Positions 10,629 through 20,914 of a DNA stretch of 34,807 nucleotides are shown in pieces. Both the position numbers and the translations under genes were made by a program. The stretch spans positions 1 through 34,807 of the forward strand of contig USIO01000014.1 in assembly GCA_900554815.1 (NCBI GenBank), read 5' to 3'. Numbering within the stretch: position 1 is the stretch's first letter; the number at the start of each line of letters is the position of its first letter. The stretch is from an uncultured Clostridium sp. GTDB taxonomy: Bacteria; Bacillota; Clostridia; TANB77; CAG-508. Under the pieces are notes generated by a model. It made no database searches. It was not told the DNA's origin and saw only the letters and a program-made list of their open reading frames with translations.

Positions 10629-11442
10629 TTATTTAACAACTAAAACCGTTTCTATTTTTTCAAAATCAACCGCTGTTTCTATAATAGCATATCTGTCTGT
10701 AATATTTTTTGTGTTTACAATCTCTTTAATATACCCAATTAAAATCCCTTTTTCATATATTCCACCCATTCCAGAAGTTTCCACACTGTCTCCTTGTACT
10801 AGGCTTGTTTCCGTAGGGATGTATGTTGCTTTTAGTGTTCTATTTGAATCTAGTTGTCCTTTTAAAAGTAACCCTTCCCTAGATGTACTTACAACTCCAC
10901 TAACTGTGCTTGCCGAATCAATAATTGTTTGTACTTTGGCTGTATGTTTAGTTACAGATATTACATGTCCAACCAGACCTGCCTCAGATATAACTGTCAT
11001 ATTTGTTTGTACTCCATCATTACTTCCTACATTAATAACTATTATATTACTAAAATTACTAATATCTTTGTTAATAATATATGCTGGTATTGTACTATAT
11101 TCTGGGTACTTTTCTGTCATTTTCATATATTCTTTTAAAGTAGCATTTTCTGCTTTTAAAATTTCAAGTTCCCTTAGCTTTTGTTCTAATTCATTATTTG
11201 CTTTTTTTAATTCTTCGTTTTCTGCTTTTAAATTGTTAACATCAGAAAAAAATTCATCGTTTCCTTCTATTTTATTTTTTAAGTACGTTAGTCCATTTTG
11301 TATAGGCATAATTAGAGTAGAAAAAACATTTTCTACTCCGTGATAGTTTATCAAGATTTAAATTAGATAATATTACTAACCCAATTAAAAAAATAATTGT
11401 AATTATTATCCCAGCAATATGCGTGCCTCTTCTTCTTTGCAT
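10629..11442 (-). CDS. mreC: Rod shape-determining protein MreC, +1 frameshift at CGG
   Basis: 270 residues after bridging. The true start is the ATG at 11442 behind an AAAGGA site. It begins MQRRRGTHIAG and a membrane helix (IIITIIFLIGLVIL), as MreC must. That frame meets CGG at 11338-11340, and skipping C gives KLSGVENVFSTLIMPIQNG without a break. A coiled coil (about 60-100) and the beta-rich periplasmic-type domain follow, with VGSNDGVQTNM and GLVGHV. Without the shift only a TTG start near 11352 would be available, giving an MreC without its membrane helix. MreC links MreB to the synthases and is normally essential for rod shape, so decay is unlikely. Confidence 0.9.
11338..11340 (-). 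other. +1 frameshift site: in-frame CGG, mreC
   Basis: Codon 35 from the ATG at 11442. TCA CGG AGT A becomes TCA GGA GTA (Ser-Gly-Val) when C is skipped. It lies just after the N-terminal membrane helix. Confidence 0.88.
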
Positions 11443-11485
11443 TTATTTTTTATTCCTTTCTAACTACAATTTAAAACAGCTAAAT

Positions 11486-12517
11486 TTATTTTCTTTTTCT
11501 TGCATTAATTAAAATATCTTTAAGCTTTTCTAAATCTTCTAATGTTTTTCCTGTTCCTTTTACAACACACTCTAAAGGATCTTCTGCAATATAAACTGGC
11601 ATGCCTGTTTTAATACTTAATAATTTGTCAATATTTTTAATTAAGGCTCCTCCCCCTGCTATTACAATTCCTTTTTCCATAATATCTGATGCAAGTTCTG
11701 GAGGGGTTTTTTCTAATGTACTTTTTACTGCTTCTACAATTTCGTTAATAGAATCTCTTAGGGCTTCTTCAATTTGTGTTGATGTTATTACAATATTTTT
11801 AGGTAACCCATTTGTTAAATCTCTTCCTCGTATTTCCATAGACATTTCAGTCATTAATGGCATTGCACAACCAATTTGCATTTTTATTTCTTCTGCTGTT
11901 GTTTCTCCAATGGCTAAGTTCATTTCTTTTTTTATATAATTTACAATGCTTTCATCAAGTTCATCTCCTGCAATTCTAAGTGAATTACTAATAACAATCC
12001 CACCTAGCGAAATAACTGCAACTTCGGTTGTTCCACCACCTATATCAACAATAATACTTCCACTTGGTTCTGCAACTTCTAAAGATGCTCCAATTGCTGC
12101 TGCCATAGGTTCTTCAATTAAATATACTTCTTTTGCTCCTGCTTGTATAATAGTTTCTTCTACTGCTCTTTCTTCTACTTCTGTTATTCCTGAAGGAACT
12201 CCAACAACAACTCTTGGCTTTCCTGCGTTATATCTTTGGCACACTTTTGTTAAAATATTTTTTAGCATTAATTGTGTTGCTGTAAAATCTGCAATTACTC
12301 CATCTTTTAAAGGTCTTACTGCTTTAATTTGGTCTGGTGTTCTTCCCAGCATTTCTTTTGCTTCATGTCCTGTTGCTAAAATCTCTCCGCTTCTCCTATC
12401 TATTGCAACAACAGAAGGTTCTTTTAATACAATACCTTTACCCTTTAATGTAACTAAAATATTGGCTGTTCCTAAATCAATTCCAATATCTTTTCCACCA
12501 AAATTAAAAAGTTTCAT
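11486..12517 (-). CDS. mreB: Actin-like cell shape protein MreB
   Basis: 343 residues, full length. It forms membrane-bound filaments that direct lateral wall synthesis. Actin-fold nucleotide motifs are clear: DIGIDLGTANILV (phosphate 1), IIVDIGGGTTEVAV (phosphate 2) and GIVIAGGGALI (adenosine). EEPMAAAIGA is also typical. It lies downstream of radC and upstream of mreC. No CGG codon is in frame; Arg is encoded by AGA, CGA and CGT. Confidence 0.96.
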   Translation of the reverse strand: MKLFNFGGKDIGIDLGTANILVTLKGKGIVLKEPSVVAIDRRSGEILATGHEAKEMLGRTPDQIKAVRPLKDGVIADFTATQLMLKNILTKVCQRYNAGKPRVVVGVPSGITEVEERAVEETIIQAGAKEVYLIEEPMAAAIGASLEVAEPSGSIIVDIGGGTTEVAVISLGGIVISNSLRIAGDELDESIVNYIKKEMNLAIGETTAEEIKMQIGCAMPLMTEMSMEIRGRDLTNGLPKNIVITSTQIEEALRDSINEIVEAVKSTLEKTPPELASDIMEKGIVIAGGGALIKNIDKLLSIKTGMPVYIAEDPLECVVKGTGKTLEDLEKLKDILINARKRK

Positions 12518-12562
12518 TTAGACTTCCATTCCTTTCCAATGTTAAATATTTCTTATAAGTTT

Positions 12563-13246
12563 TCATTTGTTTTTCATAACACTTTCGTATGTTCCATCAC
12601 CTATAATAATATGGTCCAGAAGTTCTATCCCCAGCATTTGTGTGCACTCATATATTCTATCTGTAACTTGGTAGTCAGTCTGGCTTGGTGTAGGGTTTCC
12701 ACTTGGGTGATTATGTACTAGTATAATTTTAGGAGCATCGCATTTTATTGCCTCTAGCAAGATTTCTTTTGGCTCTATCATAGCAAAATTGTTTCCGCCA
12801 TATGATATATCTATTATTTTTAGAATTATGTTTTTATTATTTAAAACTACTACTTTTGCTATTTCTCTTTTTTCGTATCTCATTTCTTCCATTAGTAAAT
12901 TGGCAACATCTTTTCCTGACTTAATTTTTATTTTTAATTGTTTTACTGGTCTTGACATCCTTTTTGCCAATTCACAAACTGCCTTCAATTGTATAGCTTT
13001 TACTTTTCCAATTCCTTTTATACGTTCAAAATCGGCTATTGAAATATCTTGTAAAAATCTTAAGTCTTGTGTATTATTGTTTCCATTTAGACTCAAAATT
13101 CTTTGTGCTAGTCCAACTGATGTTTCCTCTTTTGTTCCAGTTTTAATAATAATTGCCAAAAGTTCGGAATTTGAAAGGCTTTTTTCTCCATACATCTCTA
13201 GTTTTTCGTATGGTCTTTCACTAATAGGGAGTTCTTTCATTTTCAT
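12563..13246 (-). CDS. radC: RadC family JAMM-domain protein
   Basis: 227 residues. N-terminal helix-hairpin-helix region (IADFERIKGIGKVKAIQLKA), then the MPN/JAMM metal site HNHPSGNPTPSQTD near residues 175-188. The family was named for DNA repair but its role is not settled. Its place just upstream of mreB is the standard Firmicutes arrangement. Confidence 0.93.
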   Translation of the reverse strand: MKMKELPISERPYEKLEMYGEKSLSNSELLAIIIKTGTKEETSVGLAQRILSLNGNNNTQDLRFLQDISIADFERIKGIGKVKAIQLKAVCELAKRMSRPVKQLKIKIKSGKDVANLLMEEMRYEKREIAKVVVLNNKNIILKIIDISYGGNNFAMIEPKEILLEAIKCDAPKIILVHNHPSGNPTPSQTDYQVTDRIYECTQMLGIELLDHIIIGDGTYESVMKNK

Positions 13247-13295
13247 TTGTTTTACACCTCTTAAAAATTTTTTTGAAATTGCCCCCTATTTAGTA

Positions 13296-13553
13296 CTAGA
13301 CTTTTCTATAGATAAATATTGCAATAGCCATTCCAATAATACTTGCAATATTTATTTTAAACATTATCCCAAATGTAATACTAATAACACTCAAGTTTAA
13401 AGTTATGGGATTAGGTAGTCCAAATTCTTGCCCATAAGATAACCACCATAAAAAGTCCACTTGTTTTGCTATTTCTCCTAGTAGTCCTCCTATTACTAAT
13501 CCAGATAATAGAAATACTAATAAAATCCATATATTTTTATCTCTAGTTGCCAT
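13296..13553 (-). CDS. DUF4321-like small membrane protein
   Basis: 85 residues with two hydrophobic segments: LLVFLLSGLVIGGLLGEI near the N-terminus and a C-terminal NIASIIGMAIAIFIYRK. The length, the LVIGGLLGE motif and the position upstream of radC-mreB match DUF4321 proteins of Clostridia, which have no known function. AGGAGG precedes the ATG. Confidence 0.75.
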   Translation of the reverse strand: MATRDKNIWILLVFLLSGLVIGGLLGEIAKQVDFLWWLSYGQEFGLPNPITLNLSVISITFGIMFKINIASIIGMAIAIFIYRKV

Positions 13554-13585
13554 ATTTCCTCCTATTTCTCTTTAGTTTTTTTCAT

Positions 13586-13614
13586 ATTATATATTGATTT
13601 TTCAAATATTTCAA
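13586..13614 (-). promoter_or_regulatory. Sigma-A-type promoter for the DUF4321-radC-mre-minC cluster
   Basis: TTGAAA (13609-13614) and TATAAT (13586-13591) with an exact 17-base spacer, upstream of the gene starting at 13553. Confidence 0.75.
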
Positions 13615-13744
13615 GTATCATAAAAATATTCTTTATTTTTTCCAAAATTTTATTGTTTCTTTTTTTATATTTTGGTAGTATAATAATTATAAGATATCTA
13701 ATTAAATATTTTTTTGAGTAAGTTCACTCGACTGGAGGCTTTTA

Positions 13745-14365
13745 GTGAAAATTGAGAAATTAACTGAAGATAAAATAAGGATTACTTTAAATTTGGAAGA
13801 TTTAGAGTCTAAAAACATAGATCTTCATTCATTTATGGCAAATTCCAAAGAAACACAAAATTTATTTGGCGAAATGTTAGATAAACTAGAAAAAGAAATT
13901 GGTTTTGTTACAAAAAATTATAGATTATCTGTAGAAGCAATTGCCACACAAGCTGGCACATTTGTATTAACAATTACAAGATTATTAGATCCTAATTTAA
14001 TATCTCCAAAAAAAATACATATAAAAAGAAAATCTATTAGTAATACTTGTTCTACTTTAATTTATAAATTTGATAATTTTGATGACTTGTGTTTGTTGTG
14101 CGAATTTATTAAAAAAAATGACCATTTAAAAAATATTGTTTCTATATTAGATAATGTTTCTTTATATTATTATAACAATTATTATATAGTAATTAAAAAC
14201 ATAAATTTAGAAATAGAAATATTAAAAAATATTTGCTCCGTTTTTTCAGAGTTTGGAAAGTATATTAATAATCCAATTCTTTTTGAAAAAAAATTACAAG
14301 AGTATGGTAAGCTTGTTCTTGCTGAAGGTACTATAGATTGTATTATTAAAAAGTTTATACATTAA
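13745..14365 (+). CDS. mecA: Adaptor protein MecA
   Basis: 206 residues with a GTG start behind GGAGG (13734-13738). The N-terminal domain matches the family (MKIEKLTEDKIRITLNLEDL). After a charged linker, the C-terminal domain that binds ClpC begins near residue 100 (LIYKFDNFDDLCLLCEFI). MecA delivers substrates to ClpC/ClpP. A bidirectional terminator follows. Confidence 0.85.
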   Translation: MKIEKLTEDKIRITLNLEDLESKNIDLHSFMANSKETQNLFGEMLDKLEKEIGFVTKNYRLSVEAIATQAGTFVLTITRLLDPNLISPKKIHIKRKSISNTCSTLIYKFDNFDDLCLLCEFIKKNDHLKNIVSILDNVSLYYYNNYYIVIKNINLEIEILKNICSVFSEFGKYINNPILFEKKLQEYGKLVLAEGTIDCIIKKFIH

Positions 14366-14375
14366 AATATAACTT

Positions 14376-14409
14376 AAAAAAAGACACATTTTAATTTGTG
14401 TCTTTTTTT
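14376..14409. terminator. Bidirectional terminator between mecA and the M23 peptidase gene
   Basis: A stem built on AAGACACA/TGTGTCTT with a 7-8 base loop, an A-run on one side and a T-run on the other, between convergent genes. Confidence 0.88.
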
Positions 14410-14430
14410 ATAAAATAAATTTACATTTTT

Positions 14431-15408
14431 TTAATATAAATAATTTTGTGGATTTTGCGCTACTCCATTTACTCTAATTTCTAAATGTAAATGTGGCCCT
14501 GTTGAATTTCCTGTTGAACCAACTGTTGCAATTGTTTGCCCCTGGCTTACACTTTGACCTGCTGTTACATTTAATGTGTTGCAATGTGCATAATATGTTT
14601 GCGTTCCATCTGTATGTGTAATAATTACTAAATTTCCATAAGAGCCTTTATATCCAGAATAAGTAACAGTTCCTGAGGCAGCTGATTTAATTGGTGTTCC
14701 CTTAGATGTAGCTATATCTAGACCAGTATGTGTGCCTCTTCCTCTATTGCCAAATCTTGAAGTAATTGTTCCAGAAATAGGTTTAATTAAATTAATACCA
14801 ATACTAACTTTTCTTCCTGTGTTTATTGTTTGACTTGTATTTGCATATCCAGTAGAAGCATATCTTACAGTTTTTACAACTGGTTTTACATATAGTTTTG
14901 AAACTACTGTTTCTGTGTCTACTAATTCTACTAAACTAGTACTATATTTTTCAATGTACGCTAATTTTTCCTTATTACTACTATTTTTTTCTTTTAATTC
15001 ATCAATTGCGCTCTGAGCTTCTTGTTCTGAGGCAATATAATATTTTTCTATTCCATTTTCTGTAATTGCATAATATTTATAGTAAGGTGTTCCTGTAGAC
15101 TTTACTTTTTCAAATATTTCTTCATCATTAGATATGTTGTTTTTCTTTAGTAAGCACAATTTATATTCTGGAAGTGTATTAATTTTTACAAAAGCAATAT
15201 GTTCTCCGTCTCCAGTTTTTATATATTGGTTAATTTTATCCTGTAATTCGCTTTTATTTTCTGTATATCCAATAAACTCTCCATTTAAAGTAACACTATA
15301 CATTGGTTGATAAATTAACGTTATAGCTGCAATAATTAGTACAATTGAAATAGCTACTAATGATACGAACTTAAGCGATGTTCTAATATTTATTAATAAC
15401 TTTTTCAT
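14431..15408 (-). CDS. M23-family cell wall endopeptidase, membrane-anchored
   Basis: 325 residues. One N-terminal membrane helix (about 14-34) anchors an extracellular region. The C-terminal LytM/M23 domain has the zinc motifs HTGLD (HxxxD) and HLHLEI (HxH), plus YYAHCN. These enzymes cut peptidoglycan cross-bridges. Intact zinc ligands suggest an active enzyme, unlike SpoIIQ-type proteins that lost one. It has its own promoter at 15448-15476. Confidence 0.88.
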   Translation of the reverse strand: MKKLLINIRTSLKFVSLVAISIVLIIAAITLIYQPMYSVTLNGEFIGYTENKSELQDKINQYIKTGDGEHIAFVKINTLPEYKLCLLKKNNISNDEEIFEKVKSTGTPYYKYYAITENGIEKYYIASEQEAQSAIDELKEKNSSNKEKLAYIEKYSTSLVELVDTETVVSKLYVKPVVKTVRYASTGYANTSQTINTGRKVSIGINLIKPISGTITSRFGNRGRGTHTGLDIATSKGTPIKSAASGTVTYSGYKGSYGNLVIITHTDGTQTYYAHCNTLNVTAGQSVSQGQTIATVGSTGNSTGPHLHLEIRVNGVAQNPQNYLY

Positions 15409-15447
15409 AATATTTTTTTGCTCCTTTTTCGTTTTAAAACTATCGTT

Positions 15448-15476
15448 ATTTTATCCTATTTGTATTTTTTGCTCAA
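15448..15476 (-). promoter_or_regulatory. Promoter for the M23 peptidase gene
   Basis: TTGAGC (15471-15476) and TAAAAT (15448-15453) spaced by 17 bases, 40 bases upstream of the ATG, with an AAGGAGC ribosome binding site in between. Confidence 0.6.
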
Positions 15477-15583
15477 AGATAATATTTTCTTATTTTTATT
15501 AGTTATATGTAATTTTACTCTTTTTTTCTTTTCTTAGTTCTATTTTTCTTATGTTTCCTCTCAAGTATTAATATCCGTAAATA

Positions 15584-17429
15584 TTATACCAGTTCTGTAA
15601 GGGAATAAGGTATTTTTAAATTATCTAAAACTTCTTTTTCTCTATTGCTACATGTTAATAAAATAATTTGATAATCATTATATTCTTCATATAAATATTG
15701 TAAAATATTTTTTAGTCTTCCATTATCATAATATGCAAATATTTCGTCTAATATTATAGGTATTTTTTCTGTTGTTAATTGCTGTAATACTGATAATCGT
15801 AATGCAAAATAAATTTGGTCAATTGTTCCTATACTTAACATGTATATTGGTATGTATTGCCCATTTTTATTTTCTACTGTTATTCCTTCTGAGTCATTAA
15901 ATTTAATATTATTATATTCGTCTTTAGTTATTTTTTTAACAATTTGATTTAGTTTTTGAATAAACTCTGGTGTTACATTTGTTTTCATAATATTATATGC
16001 TTCTTCTAAAGTATTTTTTGCAATTTGAATTGCATTTCCCAACATATTTAAATTATTTTTTTCGTTTTGCAGTTGGGTTATTTGTTCATATATATTTGCT
16101 TGTTTATTTATTAGTTGATTTATATTTTCCTTTTCTAAATTTAATTGCTGTAATTGTAAAATAGTATTTCTATATTCAGTTTCTATTTCTTCTAAATATT
16201 TTTTTATTTCTTCTAATGGAAGATTTAATTCTTTTATATTTTCATTTTTAAATTCTAGTTGTAAATTATTTATATTATTTTCTATTTTATATTTTAATTT
16301 ATTTTTTAATTCTTGAATTTCTTTTTCTTTATTATTTTTATTTTCTTCTAATATAAAAATTTGATTTTCTAATTGATTTTTTTCTAATTTTATTTTTTTA
16401 TTTTTTTTAATATTTGAAAAAGTATTTATTCCTAAAAATAAAAAATAAATAATAAAAATTCCATATAAAATATAATTTAAAATAATAATAGGATTAAATA
16501 GTGTAAATAAAATATTTATTATAAAAAATATAATTAATAATATATAATTTATTTTTTTATATTTAATTTTTTTTATATTTTTTTTGTTTTTTAATTCGTT
16601 AATTTTTTTTATTGTTTCTTCTATTGTTTTATTATTTAATAAAATAATTTCATTATCAATTTTTTCGTTTTCTTTATTTTCTTTTATTATTTTTATTATT
16701 TTTATTTTTTCTTCTAATTCTTTTTGTTTTTTTTCTATTATTTTTATTTGATTTTCTATTTCGTATTTTTTATCTTTTACTAATTCTATTTCATTTTTTT
16801 GCTGGTTTAATTTATTTAATTTTTCAGTAACTATATTTATTGGTCTTTCTATTGTTTTAGATGTTCCTACTTCTTCTAATTGTTTTTTATTTAATTTTTC
16901 TATTATTTTTTTAAAAGATATATTATCATTACCTGCAGAAATTAAATTAGTTAATTTTTGAATAACTATGTTTTGTTGATCTTTATTTAATTCCGATTCT
17001 CCCTGTTCTATAACAGCAGTGCTGCATAGCATGTCTTCTTCTATTTTAGTTTGTTCTTTAAAAAATTCACTTCCTTTATTTTTATCTATTCCAAATTCTT
17101 TTGAAATATCTTCTCCAGTTTGATTATAAATTTTAGGATTCTTTTTTAAAAAATCTCTATATACTTCATAATTATTTTTATTATCTAATTCATAAATTAT
17201 TTTTCCGTGAAAATTCTTCTCCAATCCAAGGTTTATATTTTTCAAAATCACTAATTTCTTTTTTATTTTTATTTTTTGAAATTCCATAAAAAATAGATGT
17301 AATAAATTTTAATAATGTAGATTTTCCAGCTTCGTTTTTTCCATAAATAATATTAATATTATTTTGTAAATTTATTTCTTTATTTTTTAATTTTCCAAAT
17401 GCATTAATTTTTATATTTTTTATTTTCAA
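15584..17429 (-). CDS. YhaN/SbcC-like AAA ATPase with membrane segment in the coiled coil, +1 frameshift at CGG
   Basis: 614 residues after bridging. The start is a TTG behind AGAGGTGAT. The N-terminus carries the Walker A loop YGKNEAGKST (about residues 30-39), then EKYKPWIGEEFS. Skipping C at the in-frame CGG (17205-17207) gives FSGKIIYELDNKNNYEVYRDF, the normal family sequence. Long coiled coils flank two hydrophobic helices near 16410-16560, as in YhaN proteins. The C-terminal ATPase half has SIGTIDQIYFALRLS (signature) and IPIILDEIFAYYDN (Walker B). It pairs with the SbcD-like nuclease just upstream, so a DNA end-processing role at the membrane is likely. The zero frame yields only a 79-residue fragment. 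Confidence 0.88.
17205..17207 (-). other. +1 frameshift site: in-frame CGG, YhaN-like ATPase
   Basis: Codon 75 from the TTG at 17429. TCA CGG AAA A becomes TCA GGA AAA (Ser-Gly-Lys) when C is skipped, about 35 residues after the Walker A lysine. Confidence 0.9.
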
Positions 17430-17586
17430 ATTATCACCTCTTAGTTTTAATTTGCTTAATTATTTTATTTTACGTAAACACATTTTTAGTTGTTTTTGTT
17501 TTTCTTGTATCCTTTTATTCCGAACGGTATTATGTCATTTTTTTGCTTATAATGTCTGTTTTTTGGTTTACATATTAAGTTTCGTG

Positions 17587-18660
17587 TTAAATTAGGTTTA
17601 AACCAATTTCAATTGCTAGTAAAATTTCTTCTTTAGAATATTCTTCATTTTCTAATTTTTTTAATAATTCTTTTACAAATATTCCTCTTAAATTATTTTC
17701 TTTAGAAATTTCTTCTAAATTAAAATTAATTTTTGTATTATTTTTTATTTTTATTATTTTTTCATTATTAATTAATTTTAAAATATTATTTATTTTTATT
17801 TCAAAATTTCTTGTTCCTATTAAAATAATTTTATTTTCTGTATTTTCTTCTAAATTTAATTCATTTAATTTTTCTATTAATTCTTCTTCTGAAAAAATAT
17901 TTGAAATATCTAAATTTATTTCTTGAAAAATTCTTTTATCTAATTTAATAAAATTTAATTTTAAATTGTTTTTTTCCAAATCTCCAATTATCATTCCATG
18001 TTCTCCTAATTCGTCAAATCCAAACGATATAGTAGAGCCAGGGTAAATAATATTGTTATTTTTTTCTTTGTTAAAGTTTGTTTTATGTATATGCCCTAAA
18101 GCAATGTAATCAAAACTTTTTTCTTGTAAAATACTTGTTTTTAAAGGATTATATTCTGCGTTTTGTGTATTTCCACTATCGAGACTACCATGAATAATTA
18201 AAATATTTATTTTATTTTTATTTTCTATTTTTAGAGTTTCTATTCCACACTCTTTGCAATAAAAATCATTAAATCCAAAACCATATATATCTGCTTCTTC
18301 TGTTGAAATTTTTTCTATTTTTGAATTAAAAATATATACATTTTTATTCCACTGAAATTGAGAATAAAATGAATTAGAAATAAAAGGATCATGATTTCCT
18401 GGTGTTATAAATATTTTTGTATTTGGAATTGTTTTAAATAAGTTATTAATATATTCTATTGTATTTTGCCTAATATACTCTTGTTCATATAAATCTCCTG
18501 CAATAAAAAAATATTCAATTTGTTCTTTTTTTATATATTCTATAATTTGCTTAAATACATCTCTTTGTTCTAAGCGTCTTAAATCTCCCATATTTTTTTT
18601 TGTATTTAATGTTGTAAATGCTGTATCAAAGTGCATATCAGCAATGTGTACAAATTTCAT
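17587..18660 (-). CDS. SbcD/YhaO-like metallophosphoesterase nuclease
   Basis: 357 residues. All metal-binding motifs are present: DMHFD, GDLYE, GNHD, HGSLD and GHIH. The family makes manganese-dependent DNA nucleases that work with an SMC-like ATPase (SbcC, YhaN). The partner gene lies 157 bases downstream. No CGG codon is in frame. Lacking a full-size SbcC neighbour, I leave the symbol empty. Confidence 0.88.
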   Translation of the reverse strand: MKFVHIADMHFDTAFTTLNTKKNMGDLRRLEQRDVFKQIIEYIKKEQIEYFFIAGDLYEQEYIRQNTIEYINNLFKTIPNTKIFITPGNHDPFISNSFYSQFQWNKNVYIFNSKIEKISTEEADIYGFGFNDFYCKECGIETLKIENKNKINILIIHGSLDSGNTQNAEYNPLKTSILQEKSFDYIALGHIHKTNFNKEKNNNIIYPGSTISFGFDELGEHGMIIGDLEKNNLKLNFIKLDKRIFQEINLDISNIFSEEELIEKLNELNLEENTENKIILIGTRNFEIKINNILKLINNEKIIKIKNNTKINFNLEEISKENNLRGIFVKELLKKLENEEYSKEEILLAIEIGLNLI

Positions 18661-18805
18661 TTTTTTCTCCTTTTATAGAACTTTTGTTTTTTGTTAGTTT
18701 ATCATATGTATTTTCTTTCGTCAATAATTGTTTTATTAATTTTAAAAATATAAATTATAATATTAAATTTAAATTTACATTTTCTAATTTATTTATTTTT
18801 TATAT

Positions 18806-18841
18806 AAAAAAAATTGTTTAGTTTATTCTAAACAATTTTTA
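18806..18841 (-). terminator. Rho-independent terminator after the traG operon
   Basis: A 13-base inverted repeat (about 18809-18821 with 18828-18840, core TTGTTTAG/CTAAACAA) followed on the minus strand by eight T. It lies 30 bases past the traG stop and upstream of the nuclease gene. Confidence 0.88.
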
Positions 18842-18870
18842 AATGTGTAAATTAATATAAATTTTATTTA

Positions 18871-20888
18871 CTAATTATTTAGTATGTCTGAAAAGGCATT
18901 ATCGTCTGTTGGGTTAGTTTGATTGTTTTTTTGTGAATTAATATTTTCTAGTGGTCCAAATAATTCATCAAATTTTTCTTCTAGTTGTTGCTGAATATCT
19001 GGTGATAAATTTTCTTCTTTTTTCTCTTCTGCTTCTTGTGGTAACATTGGTGCTTCTATTTTTTTTGAATTGTCTTCTTCATCATCTAAAAATAAATCAT
19101 CTAATGACTCAATTTTTGTATCTTCTTTTTCTTTGTTTTCTTCTTCATATGGATTATAAGGATTATATTTCCTCCATTTTCCTCTTTTTACTTCTACATC
19201 ATTATGGTCAGCAGGGTAAGTCTGTGCAAATTTTACAGTTGAATTTTCAAAATAATAATATTTTTTTGCTTTAATTGGTTTTAATCCTTTTTCATAAACA
19301 ATACAAGTATCGTTATCTAATCTTCTTAATTCATCTGGTGTAAGAAGAGCTCTTGCCATTACTTGGTCAGACTCACTTTTTCCTTGTTTCCAATTGTTTT
19401 TATCTCTATTAATAGAAATGCTTTCTCTTGTAATCGTTTTTTCTCCTAGTGCTTTCGAAAAATATTCTACAGTTTTTTGAGAGTTACTTCCTAAAAAAAG
19501 ATGTGTATCACAGTTACCTAATATGGTTTCATGAGTATCTTTATATACAGCTTCTAGTTGGTCTAGATTTTGTAAAATAACACTAAAAGATATTTTTCTA
19601 CTTCTACTTGTTGATATTTTTTTGTCAAAATCTGGTATGTGGCCTATATTTGCAAATTCATCTAATATAAAAAATGTTTGAATAGGTAAACTACCACCAT
19701 TGTTATCTGCAAAATCATATAATTGTTGTATCATTTGTGCAAAAAATATAGTAAGTAAAAAATCATATGCTGTATGAGTATCTGACGATATAACATATAC
19801 TACAGTTTTTTTGTTTCCAATATCTTGAAAATTAATGGTATCTGTTGATGTTAGTTCTGCAATTTCTTTTGAATCAAATTTTCCTAATTTTGATTGTAAA
19901 GAACTTAAAATTGAACCATATGTTTTTTCTGGCGCAATTTCAATAGATTTATAATTCATTCTTGCTGGATGATCATATGGTAATTGATTCATTAAATTTG
20001 TTAATAGGTTATCTCCTGTATTGCTATTTGCTGCTCTTACCAATTCTGCGCAACTTGCTAGGTTTTGTTCTTCTTCTGGTCTTGTAGCAATCAAATAATA
20101 GATTAATGCTTTTAATAGCATTTCTGCCATATCGTCCCAATATGGGTCTGACTTATTTTGTATATCTGACTGTCCTTTTACAATAGTATTAGCAATAACA
20201 TCTACATCAATTTCACTAGAAATATGCATTAGAGGATTATATCCATCACTATTTTGTGGTTTTACTAGATTTAATACTTTAATGTCATATCCTTTTGCTT
20301 TAAAATATCCTGCTGTTTTATCATAAAGTTCCCCTTTGGGATCTGTAAATACATAAGAACCTAATAGTTGATATGCATTTGGAATAACATATGATGCAGA
20401 TTTTCCGGCTACCAGATCCGTCCAACTACTAATACATTAACATTTCCTCTTTTATCTACTGGTAAATATAATTTTTGTGCTAAAATAATTCCCTTGTTTC
20501 TGCTTAATGTTTTATATTCTTCTCCGTTTTCGCACCAGTCGCTTGAACCATGTTCAATATCGTCATATTCATGTTTTGGCATAGCTCTAATAAGGCCTAT
20601 TATTGCAAAAATTAAATAAATAAGCGAAAATTTCCATAAAAAGTCTAAAAAGTTTGAAATATATGTAGAAGAAATAGCAACTCCTATACTATTAAATGGA
20701 TTTGCAATTGTTTCTCCAATTCTTTTAAAGAATACTGTAAAAGTATCATTTTTAGTTGCTTCTGCTGCATCTTGCAAAGAAATTGCCATAGGCACAACAA
20801 ATACTATAGCTAAAATAAGCCATAGTATTAATATAACAATTATTTTCCCTTTTGATTTTTTAATTCCTTTTTTAATTTTATCTATCAT
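18871..20888 (-). CDS. VirD4/TraG-type coupling ATPase, two +1 frameshifts at CGG
   Basis: About 671 residues from the ATG at 20888 (8 bases after AAAGGTGG; a GTG at 20900 is in frame). Two membrane helices (about 15-37 and 80-100) precede the ATPase. The zero frame ends in VLVVGRIW and stop. Skipping C in the CGG at 20418-20420, and again at 20405-20407, gives VVGGSGSGKSASYVIPNAYQ, the Walker A loop of this family. VFTDPKGELYDKT follows as expected. FFILDEFANIGHIPDF is Walker B, and SFSVILQNLDQLEAVY the conserved VirD4 motif. The tail is acidic and low complexity. The family couples DNA or protein substrates to type IV secretion or conjugation. No other transfer gene is visible, so its substrate is unknown. 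It lies third in an operon with two small proteins. Confidence 0.9.
20405..20407 (-). other. +1 frameshift site: in-frame CGG, traG (second)
   Basis: In frame only after the first shift. AGC CGG AAA A becomes AGC GGA AAA (Ser-Gly-Lys), supplying the glycine next to the Walker A lysine. Confidence 0.92.
20418..20420 (-). other. +1 frameshift site: in-frame CGG, traG (first)
   Basis: Codon 157 from the ATG at 20888. GGA CGG ATC T becomes GGA GGA TCT (Gly-Gly-Ser). The zero frame stops two codons later (TGG TAG). Confidence 0.92.
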
Positions 20889-20914
20889 ATGTTTTTCCAC
20901 CTTTTTTCTTTTGT

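Noticed and set aside
12001..12060. CGG trinucleotides on the non-coding strand or out of frame
   Set aside because: They do not form a codon in the reading frame of the gene, so they say nothing about decoding.
13653..13684. Promoter for mecA
   Set aside because: A TATAAT is present at 13679-13684, but the nearest -35-like hexamer is 20 bases away, so I could not support it.
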